64,000 bases of DNA from Shimia biformata (GTDB lineage Bacteria; Pseudomonadota; Alphaproteobacteria; Rhodobacterales; Rhodobacteraceae), in contig NZ_JAFEJK010000001.1 in NCBI RefSeq assembly GCF_016888515.1, forward strand, positions 2,265,475 to 2,329,474, read 5' to 3'. Shown here piece by piece: positions 7,576 to 18,533 of the stretch. Position numbers and translations under genes: made by a program. The notes under the pieces are model-generated. The model worked only from the letters and a program-made list of their open reading frames with translations, was not told the DNA's origin and ran no database searches. Positions within the stretch are counted from its first letter, which is position 1; each line of letters opens with the position of its first letter.

Positions 7576-8789
7576 CCGCCAAACTGCCAATCCCTCGCGT
7601 CGAATTTGTGGCGCTTTGTGCAATGATGTTCGCCACCATTGCCTTTTCCATCGACGCGATGCTGCCCGCCCTGCCGGAAATCGGCGAGGAACTGAGCCCC
7701 GGCAACGTCAATCGCGCCCAGTTGATCCTGACCAGTTTCGTTCTTGGCATGGGCGTCGGCACCTTTTTCACCGGCCCGCTGTCGGATGCGATGGGGCGCA
7801 AGCCGGTGGTGATCGGCGGTGCGATCCTCTACACCGTCAGCGCGGCGCTGGCATGGCGCGCGCAGTCGCTTGAACTGGTCCTTTTGGGGCGCTTCTTTCA
7901 GGGCGTCGGCGCGGCGGGACCGCGTATCGTGACGGTGGCCATCATCCGCGACCTGATGTCGGGCCGTGAAATGGCGCGGCTGGTCTCGATCGTGATGATG
8001 GTCTTCACCATCGTGCCCGCCCTCGCCCCCACGATTGGCGCAGGCATCATCGCCTTTGCGGGATGGCGCGGCGTGTTCGCGGCCTTTATCCTGTTCTCGG
8101 TCATCACCGCGCTGTGGCTGGGTCTGCGCCTGCCCGAACCCCTGGCCCGCGAGGACCGGCGTCCGTTCCAGATGAACACGCTGTTTTCCGGTGTGCGCGA
8201 GATGCTGGGCATTCCGATGGTGGTGATCTCGACCGCGGTGCAATCCCTGTGCATGGCGATGCTGTTCACGATGATTTCCTCGGTGCAGCAGATCTATGAC
8301 ATCACTTTCGGACGCGGCGACACGTTCCATTTGTGGTTTGGCGGCATTGCGCTTGTCTCGGCCTCGGCCTCGTTCCTGAACGCCGTTCTGGTGGTGCGGT
8401 TGGGGATGCGCCTGCTGATCACCGTCGCGCTGGGGGCGCAGATCGTGTTCTCGTTCGCGATGCTGGCCCTGTCGCTGACCCTTGCGCCGCATGGTGTCTG
8501 GCTGTTTGCCGCGTTCGTATTCTGGCAGACCACCGTGTTCTTTCAGGCCGGCATGACACTGGGCAATCTCAACGCCATGGCGATGGAGCCTCTCGGCCAC
8601 ATGGCAGGCACCGCCGCCAGCGTCATGGGCGCGATTTCGACGGTTCTGGGCGCCGCGCTGGCGATCCCCGTCGGCCTGGCCTTTGACGGCAGCCCGGTGC
8701 CGCTGGCCGCAGGGCTTGGCGTCGAGGCCGCAATCGGGTTCTTCCTGATGCTGTGGATCCGACGGATCGAGGCGCGCGCCACAGTCTAG
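7572..8789 (+). CDS. Bcr/CflA-type MFS drug exporter
   Basis: 405 residues with about 12 predicted TM helices. The N-terminal FSIDAMLPALPEI is the DxxxPALP signature of the Bcr/CflA drug:H+ antiporter subgroup. The loop 2-3 motif GPLSDAMGRKPV is the MFS motif A, and RFFQGVGAAGPR lies in TM4. Predicted to export small toxic compounds from the cytoplasm using the proton gradient. Last gene of the overlapped operon; converges with the repeat-protein gene 16 nt away. Confidence 0.9.
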   Translation: MTAKLPIPRVEFVALCAMMFATIAFSIDAMLPALPEIGEELSPGNVNRAQLILTSFVLGMGVGTFFTGPLSDAMGRKPVVIGGAILYTVSAALAWRAQSLELVLLGRFFQGVGAAGPRIVTVAIIRDLMSGREMARLVSIVMMVFTIVPALAPTIGAGIIAFAGWRGVFAAFILFSVITALWLGLRLPEPLAREDRRPFQMNTLFSGVREMLGIPMVVISTAVQSLCMAMLFTMISSVQQIYDITFGRGDTFHLWFGGIALVSASASFLNAVLVVRLGMRLLITVALGAQIVFSFAMLALSLTLAPHGVWLFAAFVFWQTTVFFQAGMTLGNLNAMAMEPLGHMAGTAASVMGAISTVLGAALAIPVGLAFDGSPVPLAAGLGVEAAIGFFLMLWIRRIEARATV

Positions 8790-8805
8790 GCGCGCGCCCG
8801 GTCTG

Positions 8806-10098
8806 TTATTCGGACTTGGGTGTGTCTTCAGGCTTTATTTCGGGTGTTTCCTCGGGCGTATCACCGTCCGAGCCGCCACCCCCGCCACTTGACGCCCCCG
8901 CAGGCGCATCCGGCGCGGGCTGGGTCTGGGACGCGTCCTGTGACGGCGCGGTGACCTCGGCCCCGGCCGGAACCTCATCGCCATATCCCAGAAGGCGCGC
9001 GGTCTCGGCATCCACGACCCCGGTCGGTTCGACCTCGCTGTCGTATTGGAACCATTGCAGCGCCGCCTCGGTTGACGAGCCGAAGATCCCGTCCGGCGTG
9101 CCAAGGTCATAGCCCAGATCGGTCAGGCGCAATTGCAGATCGCGCACCACGTCGCCGCGTGTCATCGGGTCGGTCAGGCCAAGGCCAAAGACGGTCTGCG
9201 GCTCGGCCGCGACCTCGCTTGGGGCGTCGCTGACGATTTCATAGACCTGCTGGTCCTGGTAATAGGTCGCGCGATACAGCACCCCGTTGCACAGATAGAG
9301 CGTCTCGCCCTGATCCTTGACCTTCTGGCAGTCGCCCTTGTCGGACAGGCTGTCGGTATAGACCAGCGTCGAGCCGACAACCGCGGCGGTGAAGAACCAG
9401 CCCCAGGCTGAATTCCAGTAATACCGGCCCCAGTTGTAATGCGGCGGGCGGTAATAGGGCGGCGGGCGATAGGGCGGACGGTAGCCCGGCGGACGGTGAT
9501 GCGGCGGTTTCCAGCCCGGCGGACGGGATCCGGGCGGGCGCGATCCCGGCGGGCGGCCTCCCGGCGGACGGCTTGCACCGGGCGGGCGTGATCCGGGCGG
9601 GCGCTGGCCGTTGCCCGGCGGCTTCCAGCCTCCGGGACGGTCGGGGCGCGTCACGGGCTTGGTCTCGGGCCGGGGCGCGGGTTTCGTCGTCGGCCGGGTT
9701 GCGGGTTTGGTAACGGGCCGTGTCGCAGGTTTGGTGACGGGCCGCGTGGCGGGTTTGGTGACGGGCCGCGTTGCCGGTTTGGTCGAGGGACGCGTCGCCG
9801 GTTTGGTGATGGGCCGAGTCGCCGGCTTGGTAACAGGTCGCTGCGCTGGCTTGGTTGACGGCCGCGGCGCCGGTTTGATTGTCGGGCGCGGTGCCGGCTT
9901 GACCGTCGGGCGCGGGCGCGGCGCGGGCCGGGTCTTGGCCCCCGACGGACGGGCAGCGGGACGCGCCGACAGCCCGCGATCGCGGCCTTCGCCGCGCGCT
10001 TCGGCCTGCGACACCGAGAAACTCAAGCTCACAACCCCCTGCGGCGAGGTGGTGATGGCCATGGCCGCGATCAGAAATCCTGTGAAAAACCGTTTCAT
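8806..10098 (-). CDS. Secreted KPAxRPxT-repeat protein with peptidoglycan-binding domain
   Basis: 430 residues. Order: signal peptide (1-34, ending QAEA), Arg/Pro-rich stretch, eleven 8-residue units of the form TKPATRPV (66-153), a PPGxR collagen-like stretch (about 155-205), a Tyr/Pro-rich tract, a Trp-rich segment followed by a hydrophobic stretch (WGWFFTAAVVGSTLVY), a two-Cys region, and a PG_binding_1 domain about 300-370 (VVRDLQLRLTDLGYD...DGIFGSSTEAALQWFQ). The tail is acidic with a Gly/Asp run. Very basic repeats plus a wall-binding domain suggest an envelope protein that binds peptidoglycan or LPS; this is inference. AGGAGG is 7 nt upstream, and it is coupled to the DUF2092 gene. Confidence 0.85.
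   Translation of the reverse strand: MKRFFTGFLIAAMAITTSPQGVVSLSFSVSQAEARGEGRDRGLSARPAARPSGAKTRPAPRPRPTVKPAPRPTIKPAPRPSTKPAQRPVTKPATRPITKPATRPSTKPATRPVTKPATRPVTKPATRPVTKPATRPTTKPAPRPETKPVTRPDRPGGWKPPGNGQRPPGSRPPGASRPPGGRPPGSRPPGSRPPGWKPPHHRPPGYRPPYRPPPYYRPPHYNWGRYYWNSAWGWFFTAAVVGSTLVYTDSLSDKGDCQKVKDQGETLYLCNGVLYRATYYQDQQVYEIVSDAPSEVAAEPQTVFGLGLTDPMTRGDVVRDLQLRLTDLGYDLGTPDGIFGSSTEAALQWFQYDSEVEPTGVVDAETARLLGYGDEVPAGAEVTAPSQDASQTQPAPDAPAGASSGGGGGSDGDTPEETPEIKPEDTPKSE
9640..9903 (-). repeat. Coding tandem repeat, 11 x 24 bp
   Basis: Eleven in-frame 24-bp units, 264 bp in all, encode KPA(T/P/Q)RP(V/T/S/I/E/D)T-type octapeptides. The central units are nearly identical at the DNA level (three successive TKPATRPV). 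Copy number could change by slippage without breaking the frame. Confidence 0.95.
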
Positions 10099-10099
10099 A

Positions 10100-10876
10100 T
10101 CAGTCCTCCTGCCCCGGCAGGACCCTGGGCCAGCTCATCCGGTCGGCGTTTTCATCCGGCACGAATTGGAAGATGCCTTCGGGCACCTCGGGCGCAAAAT
10201 CCCAGTTCTGGAAATAGGCACGATACTGCGGCCAGCCCTGGCTATAGGGATCGGTCCCCACCATCATCAAAAGACGCGGCGCGTCAGCGTCGTCGGAGAT
10301 CCAGACTTGCCAGTCACTGTCGTAATTCGACAGCGCAATGTGATGCGCGCCCTCACCCGCAACCCGCGTCCAGCCAACATAGGCCACCTGTTCGGCGGCG
10401 TCGGTGTAATAGCCATCGAAACTGCGGCTCAGAACCGACCAGATCGGCAGATGCAGATCGTATTCGGCACGGACCTTGTCGACCATGTTCTCGAAACTGC
10501 CGTTCAACAGCGTCTGCGCATAGGCGTTTGCGACCGGGTCGACGATCGACAGCGTGGTGCCGTCATACCGGTATTCCCGCGTCTTTTCGCCCATCTCAGC
10601 ATAGGCATAGACGCCCTGCCCCCGCACCAGAAGATTGGTGCCACTGCGCAGGAAGGTCAGCTTCTCGCGGCCATCGACCACCTCGTCAAACGAGACGAAC
10701 CAGTCGACGGCGACGCTGTCGTGGTCACGCAGATAGGCCATGGCGGAATTGACGATCTCGACCGCTTCGGGGTCTTTGGCGGCAACGGGGTCATCGTCCT
10801 GCGCCACGGCCGGAACCGCCACAAGGCCGGCAAGCGCGGCGGCGGCGATCGGTCTCAAAAAGGATTTGGGTATCAT
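10100..10876 (-). CDS. DUF2092 family secreted protein
   Basis: 258 residues from ATG 10876, which puts a signal peptide at the N-terminus (MIPKSFLRPIAAAALAGLVAVPAVAQ, given here only in outline: hydrophobic core 8-20, AVAQ cleavage). The rest matches DUF2092: VDWFVSFDEVVDGREKLTF, VRGQGVYAYAEM and a beta-rich, LolA/outer-membrane-lipoprotein-sorting-like fold. It is probably periplasmic; reaction unknown. The next gene starts 1 nt after its stop, so the DUF2092 protein and the repeat protein are translationally coupled and may act together at the envelope. Confidence 0.8.
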   Translation of the reverse strand: MIPKSFLRPIAAAALAGLVAVPAVAQDDDPVAAKDPEAVEIVNSAMAYLRDHDSVAVDWFVSFDEVVDGREKLTFLRSGTNLLVRGQGVYAYAEMGEKTREYRYDGTTLSIVDPVANAYAQTLLNGSFENMVDKVRAEYDLHLPIWSVLSRSFDGYYTDAAEQVAYVGWTRVAGEGAHHIALSNYDSDWQVWISDDADAPRLLMMVGTDPYSQGWPQYRAYFQNWDFAPEVPEGIFQFVPDENADRMSWPRVLPGQED

Positions 10877-10956
10877 GTCAGGTCCGAAAAATTGGTTTCC
10901 AGACCACCCTAGTCGCATGCCCTTCACGCTGGCAACCCGGTGACGGGCCCCGGCGG

Positions 10957-14415
<3,459 letters not shown>

Positions 14416-14421
14416 GTCGCA

Positions 14422-14973
14422 TTACCCCAGAGGGGACCCCTGGAAGTTCTGATACATGCCCCACATCGCCGTGCAGAAGATCGCAACCATGCCGATAAGC
14501 TGGGTATAGAACCGGTGCCGGGCAAGGCGTTTGAACAGCAAATCGCCGCTGGCGCCCTCATCCTGGATACGGCGGGCGGTGGACAGGCTCATCATGCCGA
14601 CCAGCGCGCCGGGGAACATCAGGCAGAACACCGCCTGGGCAAATTCGAACCCATAGACAAAACCAGTGACCGCCAGCGTCGTCAGCACGAAACAGGCAAT
14701 GGCCAGCACCCACAACCCGGCCTCGCGTCCGATATGCAAAAGGCGGTTGGTGTTGATGCGCACGATGTCTTCAAGGTCTTCCTGCGCCGCGCCGCCGCGC
14801 CGCCGCGCCCTGAGAACAAGGTCATAGGGCACGCCCAGCACCCAATGGCTGACCGACGACCACATCACCGCAAGCGCGATCCAGAACCAGAGGTTCGAGA
14901 AAGAGCGCATGTCGATCTGTTCATAAAGGGTCTGGTAGAGGTCCAAGGCAGCTGCTCGTCTCGTGGTTTCCAT
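14422..14973 (-). CDS. Conserved membrane protein upstream of mfd
   Basis: About 183 residues from ATG 14973. The opening LYQTLYEQIDMRSFSNLWFW leads to TM1 (SFSNLWFWIALAVMW), and hydrophobic segments near 85-105, 110-130 and 160-180 give four predicted TM helices. Between them lies a basic loop (LRARRRGGAAQ). Homologues beside mfd in Rhodobacterales carry the automatic name 'component of SufBCD complex'; nothing here supports a role in Fe-S assembly, so I treat the function as unknown. A TTG at 14946 just before DLYQTL is another possible start. Confidence 0.75.
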   Translation of the reverse strand: METTRRAAALDLYQTLYEQIDMRSFSNLWFWIALAVMWSSVSHWVLGVPYDLVLRARRRGGAAQEDLEDIVRINTNRLLHIGREAGLWVLAIACFVLTTLAVTGFVYGFEFAQAVFCLMFPGALVGMMSLSTARRIQDEGASGDLLFKRLARHRFYTQLIGMVAIFCTAMWGMYQNFQGSPLG

Positions 14974-15063
14974 TTCACATACAAGCCCCATGCGGCAATT
15001 CCTAGCCTTGAGCGGCGACAAAATTCATGGCAGGTCAGGGCCGATCAGATCAGAGGTTCCACG

Positions 15064-16056
15064 ATGCCCGCTTCCTTCCCTGCCGCCCGCTACCGCCGCA
15101 CCCGCCAATCGGCGGCCATTCGCGGGCTTGTGCGCGAAAACACCCTGACCACGGATGACCTGATCTGGCCGGTCTTCGTGCGCGATGGCGAAGGGGTCGA
15201 GGAACCCGTGCCGTCGATGCCCGGCGTGGTCCGCCGATCGGTCGACAAGATCGTCGAGGCGGCGATCGAGGCGCATGCCCTTGGTATTCCCGCGGTCTGC
15301 CTCTTTCCCTATACCGATCCGTCGCTCAAGACCGAGGATTGCGCCGAGGCGTGGAACCCCGACAACCTGTCGAACCGTGCCATCCGCGCGATCAAGGCGG
15401 CGGTGCCTGACCTCCTGGTGATGACCGACGTGGCGCTGGACCCCTATAATATCAACGGGCATGACGGCTATGTCGTCGATGGCGAGATCGTCAATGACGA
15501 AACCGTCGAGGCGCTGGTCAAGATGACCATGGCCCAGGCCGACGCCGGTGCGGATATCATCGGCCCCAGCGACATGATGGATGGCCGGATCGGGGCGATG
15601 CGGTCGGCGCTGGAATCGGCGGGCCACAAGAACGTGATGATCCTGTCCTATGCGGCGAAATACGCCTCGGCGTTTTACGGCCCGTTCCGCGATGCCGTCG
15701 GTGCGTCGGGGGCGCTGAAAGGCGACAAGAAGACCTATCAGATGGACCCCGCGAACAGTGACGAGGCGCTGCGCCTGATCGAGCGTGACCTGAACGAGGG
15801 CGCGGATATGGTCATGGTCAAACCGGGCATGCCCTATCTGGATATCTGCCGTCGCGCCAAGGACACCTTTGGCGCGCCGACCTATGCCTATCAGGTGTCG
15901 GGCGAATACGCGATGATCCAGGCGGCGGCCCAGAACGGCTGGCTGGACGGCGAAAAGGCGATGCTGGAAAGCCTGATGTGTTTCAAGCGCGCAGGCTGTG
16001 ACGGCGTACTGACCTATTTTGCGCCGGCGGTCGCCAGGATCCTGAACGGGCGTTAA
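15064..16056 (+). CDS. hemB: Delta-aminolevulinic acid dehydratase (porphobilinogen synthase)
   Basis: 330 residues, usual length. Active-site lysines lie in SYAAKYAS (Lys199) and MVMVKPG (Lys253, Schiff base). The metal segment reads TDVALDPYNINGHDG (121-135): the three zinc-binding cysteines of the Zn-type enzyme are replaced by Ala/Asp-type residues. The family correlate is an Mg-dependent or metal-independent enzyme, as in other Rhodobacterales. It condenses two ALA to porphobilinogen for heme, chlorophyll and B12. ATG 15064 is preceded by AGAGG. Confidence 0.97.
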   Translation: MPASFPAARYRRTRQSAAIRGLVRENTLTTDDLIWPVFVRDGEGVEEPVPSMPGVVRRSVDKIVEAAIEAHALGIPAVCLFPYTDPSLKTEDCAEAWNPDNLSNRAIRAIKAAVPDLLVMTDVALDPYNINGHDGYVVDGEIVNDETVEALVKMTMAQADAGADIIGPSDMMDGRIGAMRSALESAGHKNVMILSYAAKYASAFYGPFRDAVGASGALKGDKKTYQMDPANSDEALRLIERDLNEGADMVMVKPGMPYLDICRRAKDTFGAPTYAYQVSGEYAMIQAAAQNGWLDGEKAMLESLMCFKRAGCDGVLTYFAPAVARILNGR

Positions 16057-16172
16057 GTTGCTGATCCGACTGGCTTCCTAGTGACAGCGGCGCACATGCT
16101 GCGTATAGTGGCGGCCAGCGACCGGGAATCCGGCGACATTTTTTCGGGCAGAACTGGAACAGGCACAGTATC

Positions 16173-16733
16173 ATGACCAACTTGACACGACGCGGCTTTG
16201 CGTTTGGGGCTTTGGCCGGCGCAGGCGTAACGGCTGCTTGCGGCAATGGCATCGGCAATTCGAACGCACAGGTGATCGACGCACGGGTCGCCGAGACCCT
16301 GAACTATCTTTATACCAATTATCCCAACACCTTGGACCTTGGAAACAACGCAAAAGGCGTGCTGGTCATGCCGGTTGTGACCGAGGCGGGCCTGGGGTTT
16401 GGCGGCGGCTATGGCCAGGGGGCGCTGCAGGTAAACGGCACCTCGGTCGACTATTACTCGGCCACCAAAGGCAGCGTCGGGCTGCAGTTCGGCGCCTCGC
16501 AGCACGCCCATGTGCTGTTCTTCATGACCGAAGGCGCGCTGAGCCAGTTCCGCTCGTCCTCGGGCTGGGCGGTGGGCGCCAATGTGAAATACGTGGTTGT
16601 CGACGAGGGCGGCGCCGCGATTGCCGAAACCACGAATATCCTGCAACCGGTGGTCGCGGTGATCTTTGGCCAGGCCGGGATCAAGCTGGGCGTGACGCTG
16701 GAAGGCACGAAATACAACCGCATCATTCCCTGA
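16173..16733 (+). CDS. Ysc84/SH3YL1-domain lipoprotein
   Basis: 186 residues. The N-terminus MTNLTRRGFAFGALAGAGVTAACG has a twin-arginine (RRGF) signal and a lipobox-like VTAAC, suggesting Tat export and lipid attachment at Cys23. The rest is the Ysc84 (DUF500) lipid-binding domain: ANAKGVLVMP-type strand (NNAKGVLVMPVVTEAGLGFGGGYGQG), then YYSATKGSVGLQFG. Bacterial members are envelope proteins of unclear function; phosphoinositide binding is known only for eukaryotic relatives. Confidence 0.82.
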   Translation: MTNLTRRGFAFGALAGAGVTAACGNGIGNSNAQVIDARVAETLNYLYTNYPNTLDLGNNAKGVLVMPVVTEAGLGFGGGYGQGALQVNGTSVDYYSATKGSVGLQFGASQHAHVLFFMTEGALSQFRSSSGWAVGANVKYVVVDEGGAAIAETTNILQPVVAVIFGQAGIKLGVTLEGTKYNRIIP

Positions 16734-16738
16734 CCTGC

Positions 16739-17518
16739 GTGCGGGTCGAACGGGACATCCCATATGCCGCGCCATCCGGTGACATGCCGGGGGCGCGGCT
16801 TTGTTTTGACCTCTACCTGCCAGAGACAACCCCAAAGCGGGTGGTTCTGTTTGCCCATGGCGGCGGTTTCTTCAAAGGCGACCGCGTGGCGGGTCTGCGC
16901 CCGGCGCTGCGCGACAGGCTGGTCGCCGAGGGCTTTGCGCTGGCCTCGATCAGCTATCGTCTTGGCACGCCGTTGACCGCTTTTGCCGCTGACGAACAAC
17001 GGCAGATCCGCGCCAATATGAAACGCGCCAAGGCAACCGGGCTGCCCCTGTCCCGGCGGCTGTGCGGCGCCGCGTTCGAGGCCGCGCGGCGCGACATGGC
17101 GCGGGCTGTGACTCACCTGAACGCCCTGTCGCAGGACATTGATGCAAAAGAAAAAATACCTGCCGTGGTCGGCGTATCCGCTGGCGGGATCGCGGCGCTC
17201 AGCCTGGCGTCGGAACCTGTTTCTGACCGGTTCCCGCAGCCACCGGCAAGTGTCGTCACCCTGTCCGCCGCCATCGTGCGGCCATGGGCGCTTGGGCCCG
17301 CTACACGTCCCGCATTGATGCTGCATTCCGTGTTCGACCGGGTGATCCCGCCGCAGGCCGCAGAGATGGCCCGCGACGCCGCAACCCAAGAAGCCGCGCC
17401 CGTGTCGGTCCTGACCTGCGCCCGCAAAGGGCATAACCAGACCATCGACGCGCTTCTGGAAGACCGCGACGAAACGGGCGCGACCTACTTCAGCCGCGCC
17501 CTGCAATATCTTGAATAG
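16739..17518 (+). CDS. Alpha/beta hydrolase (esterase/lipase-like)
   Basis: About 259 residues from GTG 16739, five nt after the previous stop; there is no good Shine-Dalgarno, so the start is uncertain and may depend on coupling. FAHGGGFFKGD is the oxyanion-hole HGGG of the hormone-sensitive-lipase/BD-FAE group. GVSAGGIAAL is the nucleophile elbow, and FDRVIP plus KGHNQT fit the Asp and His of the triad. An inserted basic cap (RQIRANMKRAKATG) lies between strands. Carboxylesterase-type hydrolysis is likely; substrate unknown. Confidence 0.8.
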   Translation: MRVERDIPYAAPSGDMPGARLCFDLYLPETTPKRVVLFAHGGGFFKGDRVAGLRPALRDRLVAEGFALASISYRLGTPLTAFAADEQRQIRANMKRAKATGLPLSRRLCGAAFEAARRDMARAVTHLNALSQDIDAKEKIPAVVGVSAGGIAALSLASEPVSDRFPQPPASVVTLSAAIVRPWALGPATRPALMLHSVFDRVIPPQAAEMARDAATQEAAPVSVLTCARKGHNQTIDALLEDRDETGATYFSRALQYLE

Positions 17519-17526
17519 AAACGGTT

Positions 17527-18399
17527 TTACCCAAGCGCCTGAAGACGCTTGAACAGGCTGGAGGTATCCCAGCGCCCGCCGCCCATCTTCTGCACATCCT
17601 TGTAGAACTGATCGACCAGCGCGGTGACAGGCAGGCTGGCCCCGGTCTCGTCCGCAGTATCAAGGCAGATACCCAGATCCTTGCGCATCCAGTCGACGGC
17701 AAAGCCGTGGTTGAACGCGTCATCCGCCATGGTGCCGTGACGGTTCACCATCTGCCAGCTGCCCGCCGCGCCGCCCTGGATCACGTCGACGACCTCGCGG
17801 ATGTCCAGCCCGGCCTTCTCGGCAAAATGCAGCCCCTCGGAGAGACCCTGCACCAGCCCGGCGATGCAGATCTGGTTCACCATCTTGGTCAGCTGTCCCG
17901 CGCCGCTGTCGCCCAGCCGTTTCACCGTGCGGCCATAAGCCTGCATAATCGGCTCGGCTGCGTCATAGGCCGCCGCGTCGCCGCCGCACATGATCGACAG
18001 GACGCCGTTCTCGGCCCCCGCCTGACCACCCGAAACCGGCGCGTCCACGAAGGCCACGCCGATCTCTTGCCCCGCGGCGTAAAGCTCGCGGGTGACCTTG
18101 GCCGAAACCGTGGTGTGATCGACAAAGATCGCGCCATCCCGCATCCCGGCAAAGGCCCCGTCCGCCCCAAGGCAGACGCCGCGCAGGTCGTCGTCATTGC
18201 CGACACAGGCCATCACGAAATCCGCCCCTTCCGCCGCCTCACGCGGGGTTGCGGCAAAGGCGCCGCCATGTTCCTTGGCCCATTTCTGCGCCTTGGCCGT
18301 GGTGCGGTTATAGACAGTGACCGCATGGCCCGCCTTCTGCAAATGCCCGGCCATCGGGTATCCCATGACCCCCAGCCCCAGAAACGTTACCTTCGCCAT
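17527..18399 (-). CDS. 3-hydroxyisobutyrate dehydrogenase-family NAD(P)-dependent oxidoreductase
   Basis: 290 residues from ATG 18399, with a strong AGGAAGGA 8 nt upstream. The Rossmann motif FLGLGVMGYPMAGHL is at 5-19, the substrate motif DAPVSGGQAGAENG is near 120, and GDSGAGQLTKMVNQ carries the catalytic lysine. This is the beta-hydroxyacid dehydrogenase family (3-hydroxyisobutyrate dehydrogenase, tartronate semialdehyde reductase, GLYR). The exact substrate cannot be separated by sequence alone. Divergent from the acylase gene. Confidence 0.9.
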   Translation of the reverse strand: MAKVTFLGLGVMGYPMAGHLQKAGHAVTVYNRTTAKAQKWAKEHGGAFAATPREAAEGADFVMACVGNDDDLRGVCLGADGAFAGMRDGAIFVDHTTVSAKVTRELYAAGQEIGVAFVDAPVSGGQAGAENGVLSIMCGGDAAAYDAAEPIMQAYGRTVKRLGDSGAGQLTKMVNQICIAGLVQGLSEGLHFAEKAGLDIREVVDVIQGGAAGSWQMVNRHGTMADDAFNHGFAVDWMRKDLGICLDTADETGASLPVTALVDQFYKDVQKMGGGRWDTSSLFKRLQALG

Positions 18400-18533
18400 C
18401 CCGTCATCCTTCCTGATTTTTTGTCGTGGGCCGTGGCCCGCGCGTATCCTGACCCTGTTGTTTTCCAATGGCAAAGGATAGATATCAAGGGACAAAACGG
18501 CGACGGGCCCGACGCGGCCCAAGAGGGAGCGAC

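Noticed and set aside
9640-9903. 24-bp regular repeats as a possible CRISPR array
   Set aside because: No spacers; units are contiguous, in frame and encode a protein repeat.
9611-10912. 433-residue plus-strand open frame rich in GRVAGLVTGR repeats
   Set aside because: It is the antisense image of the 24-bp coding repeats and the DUF2092 gene; the minus strand has signal peptides, a ribosome site and recognisable domains.
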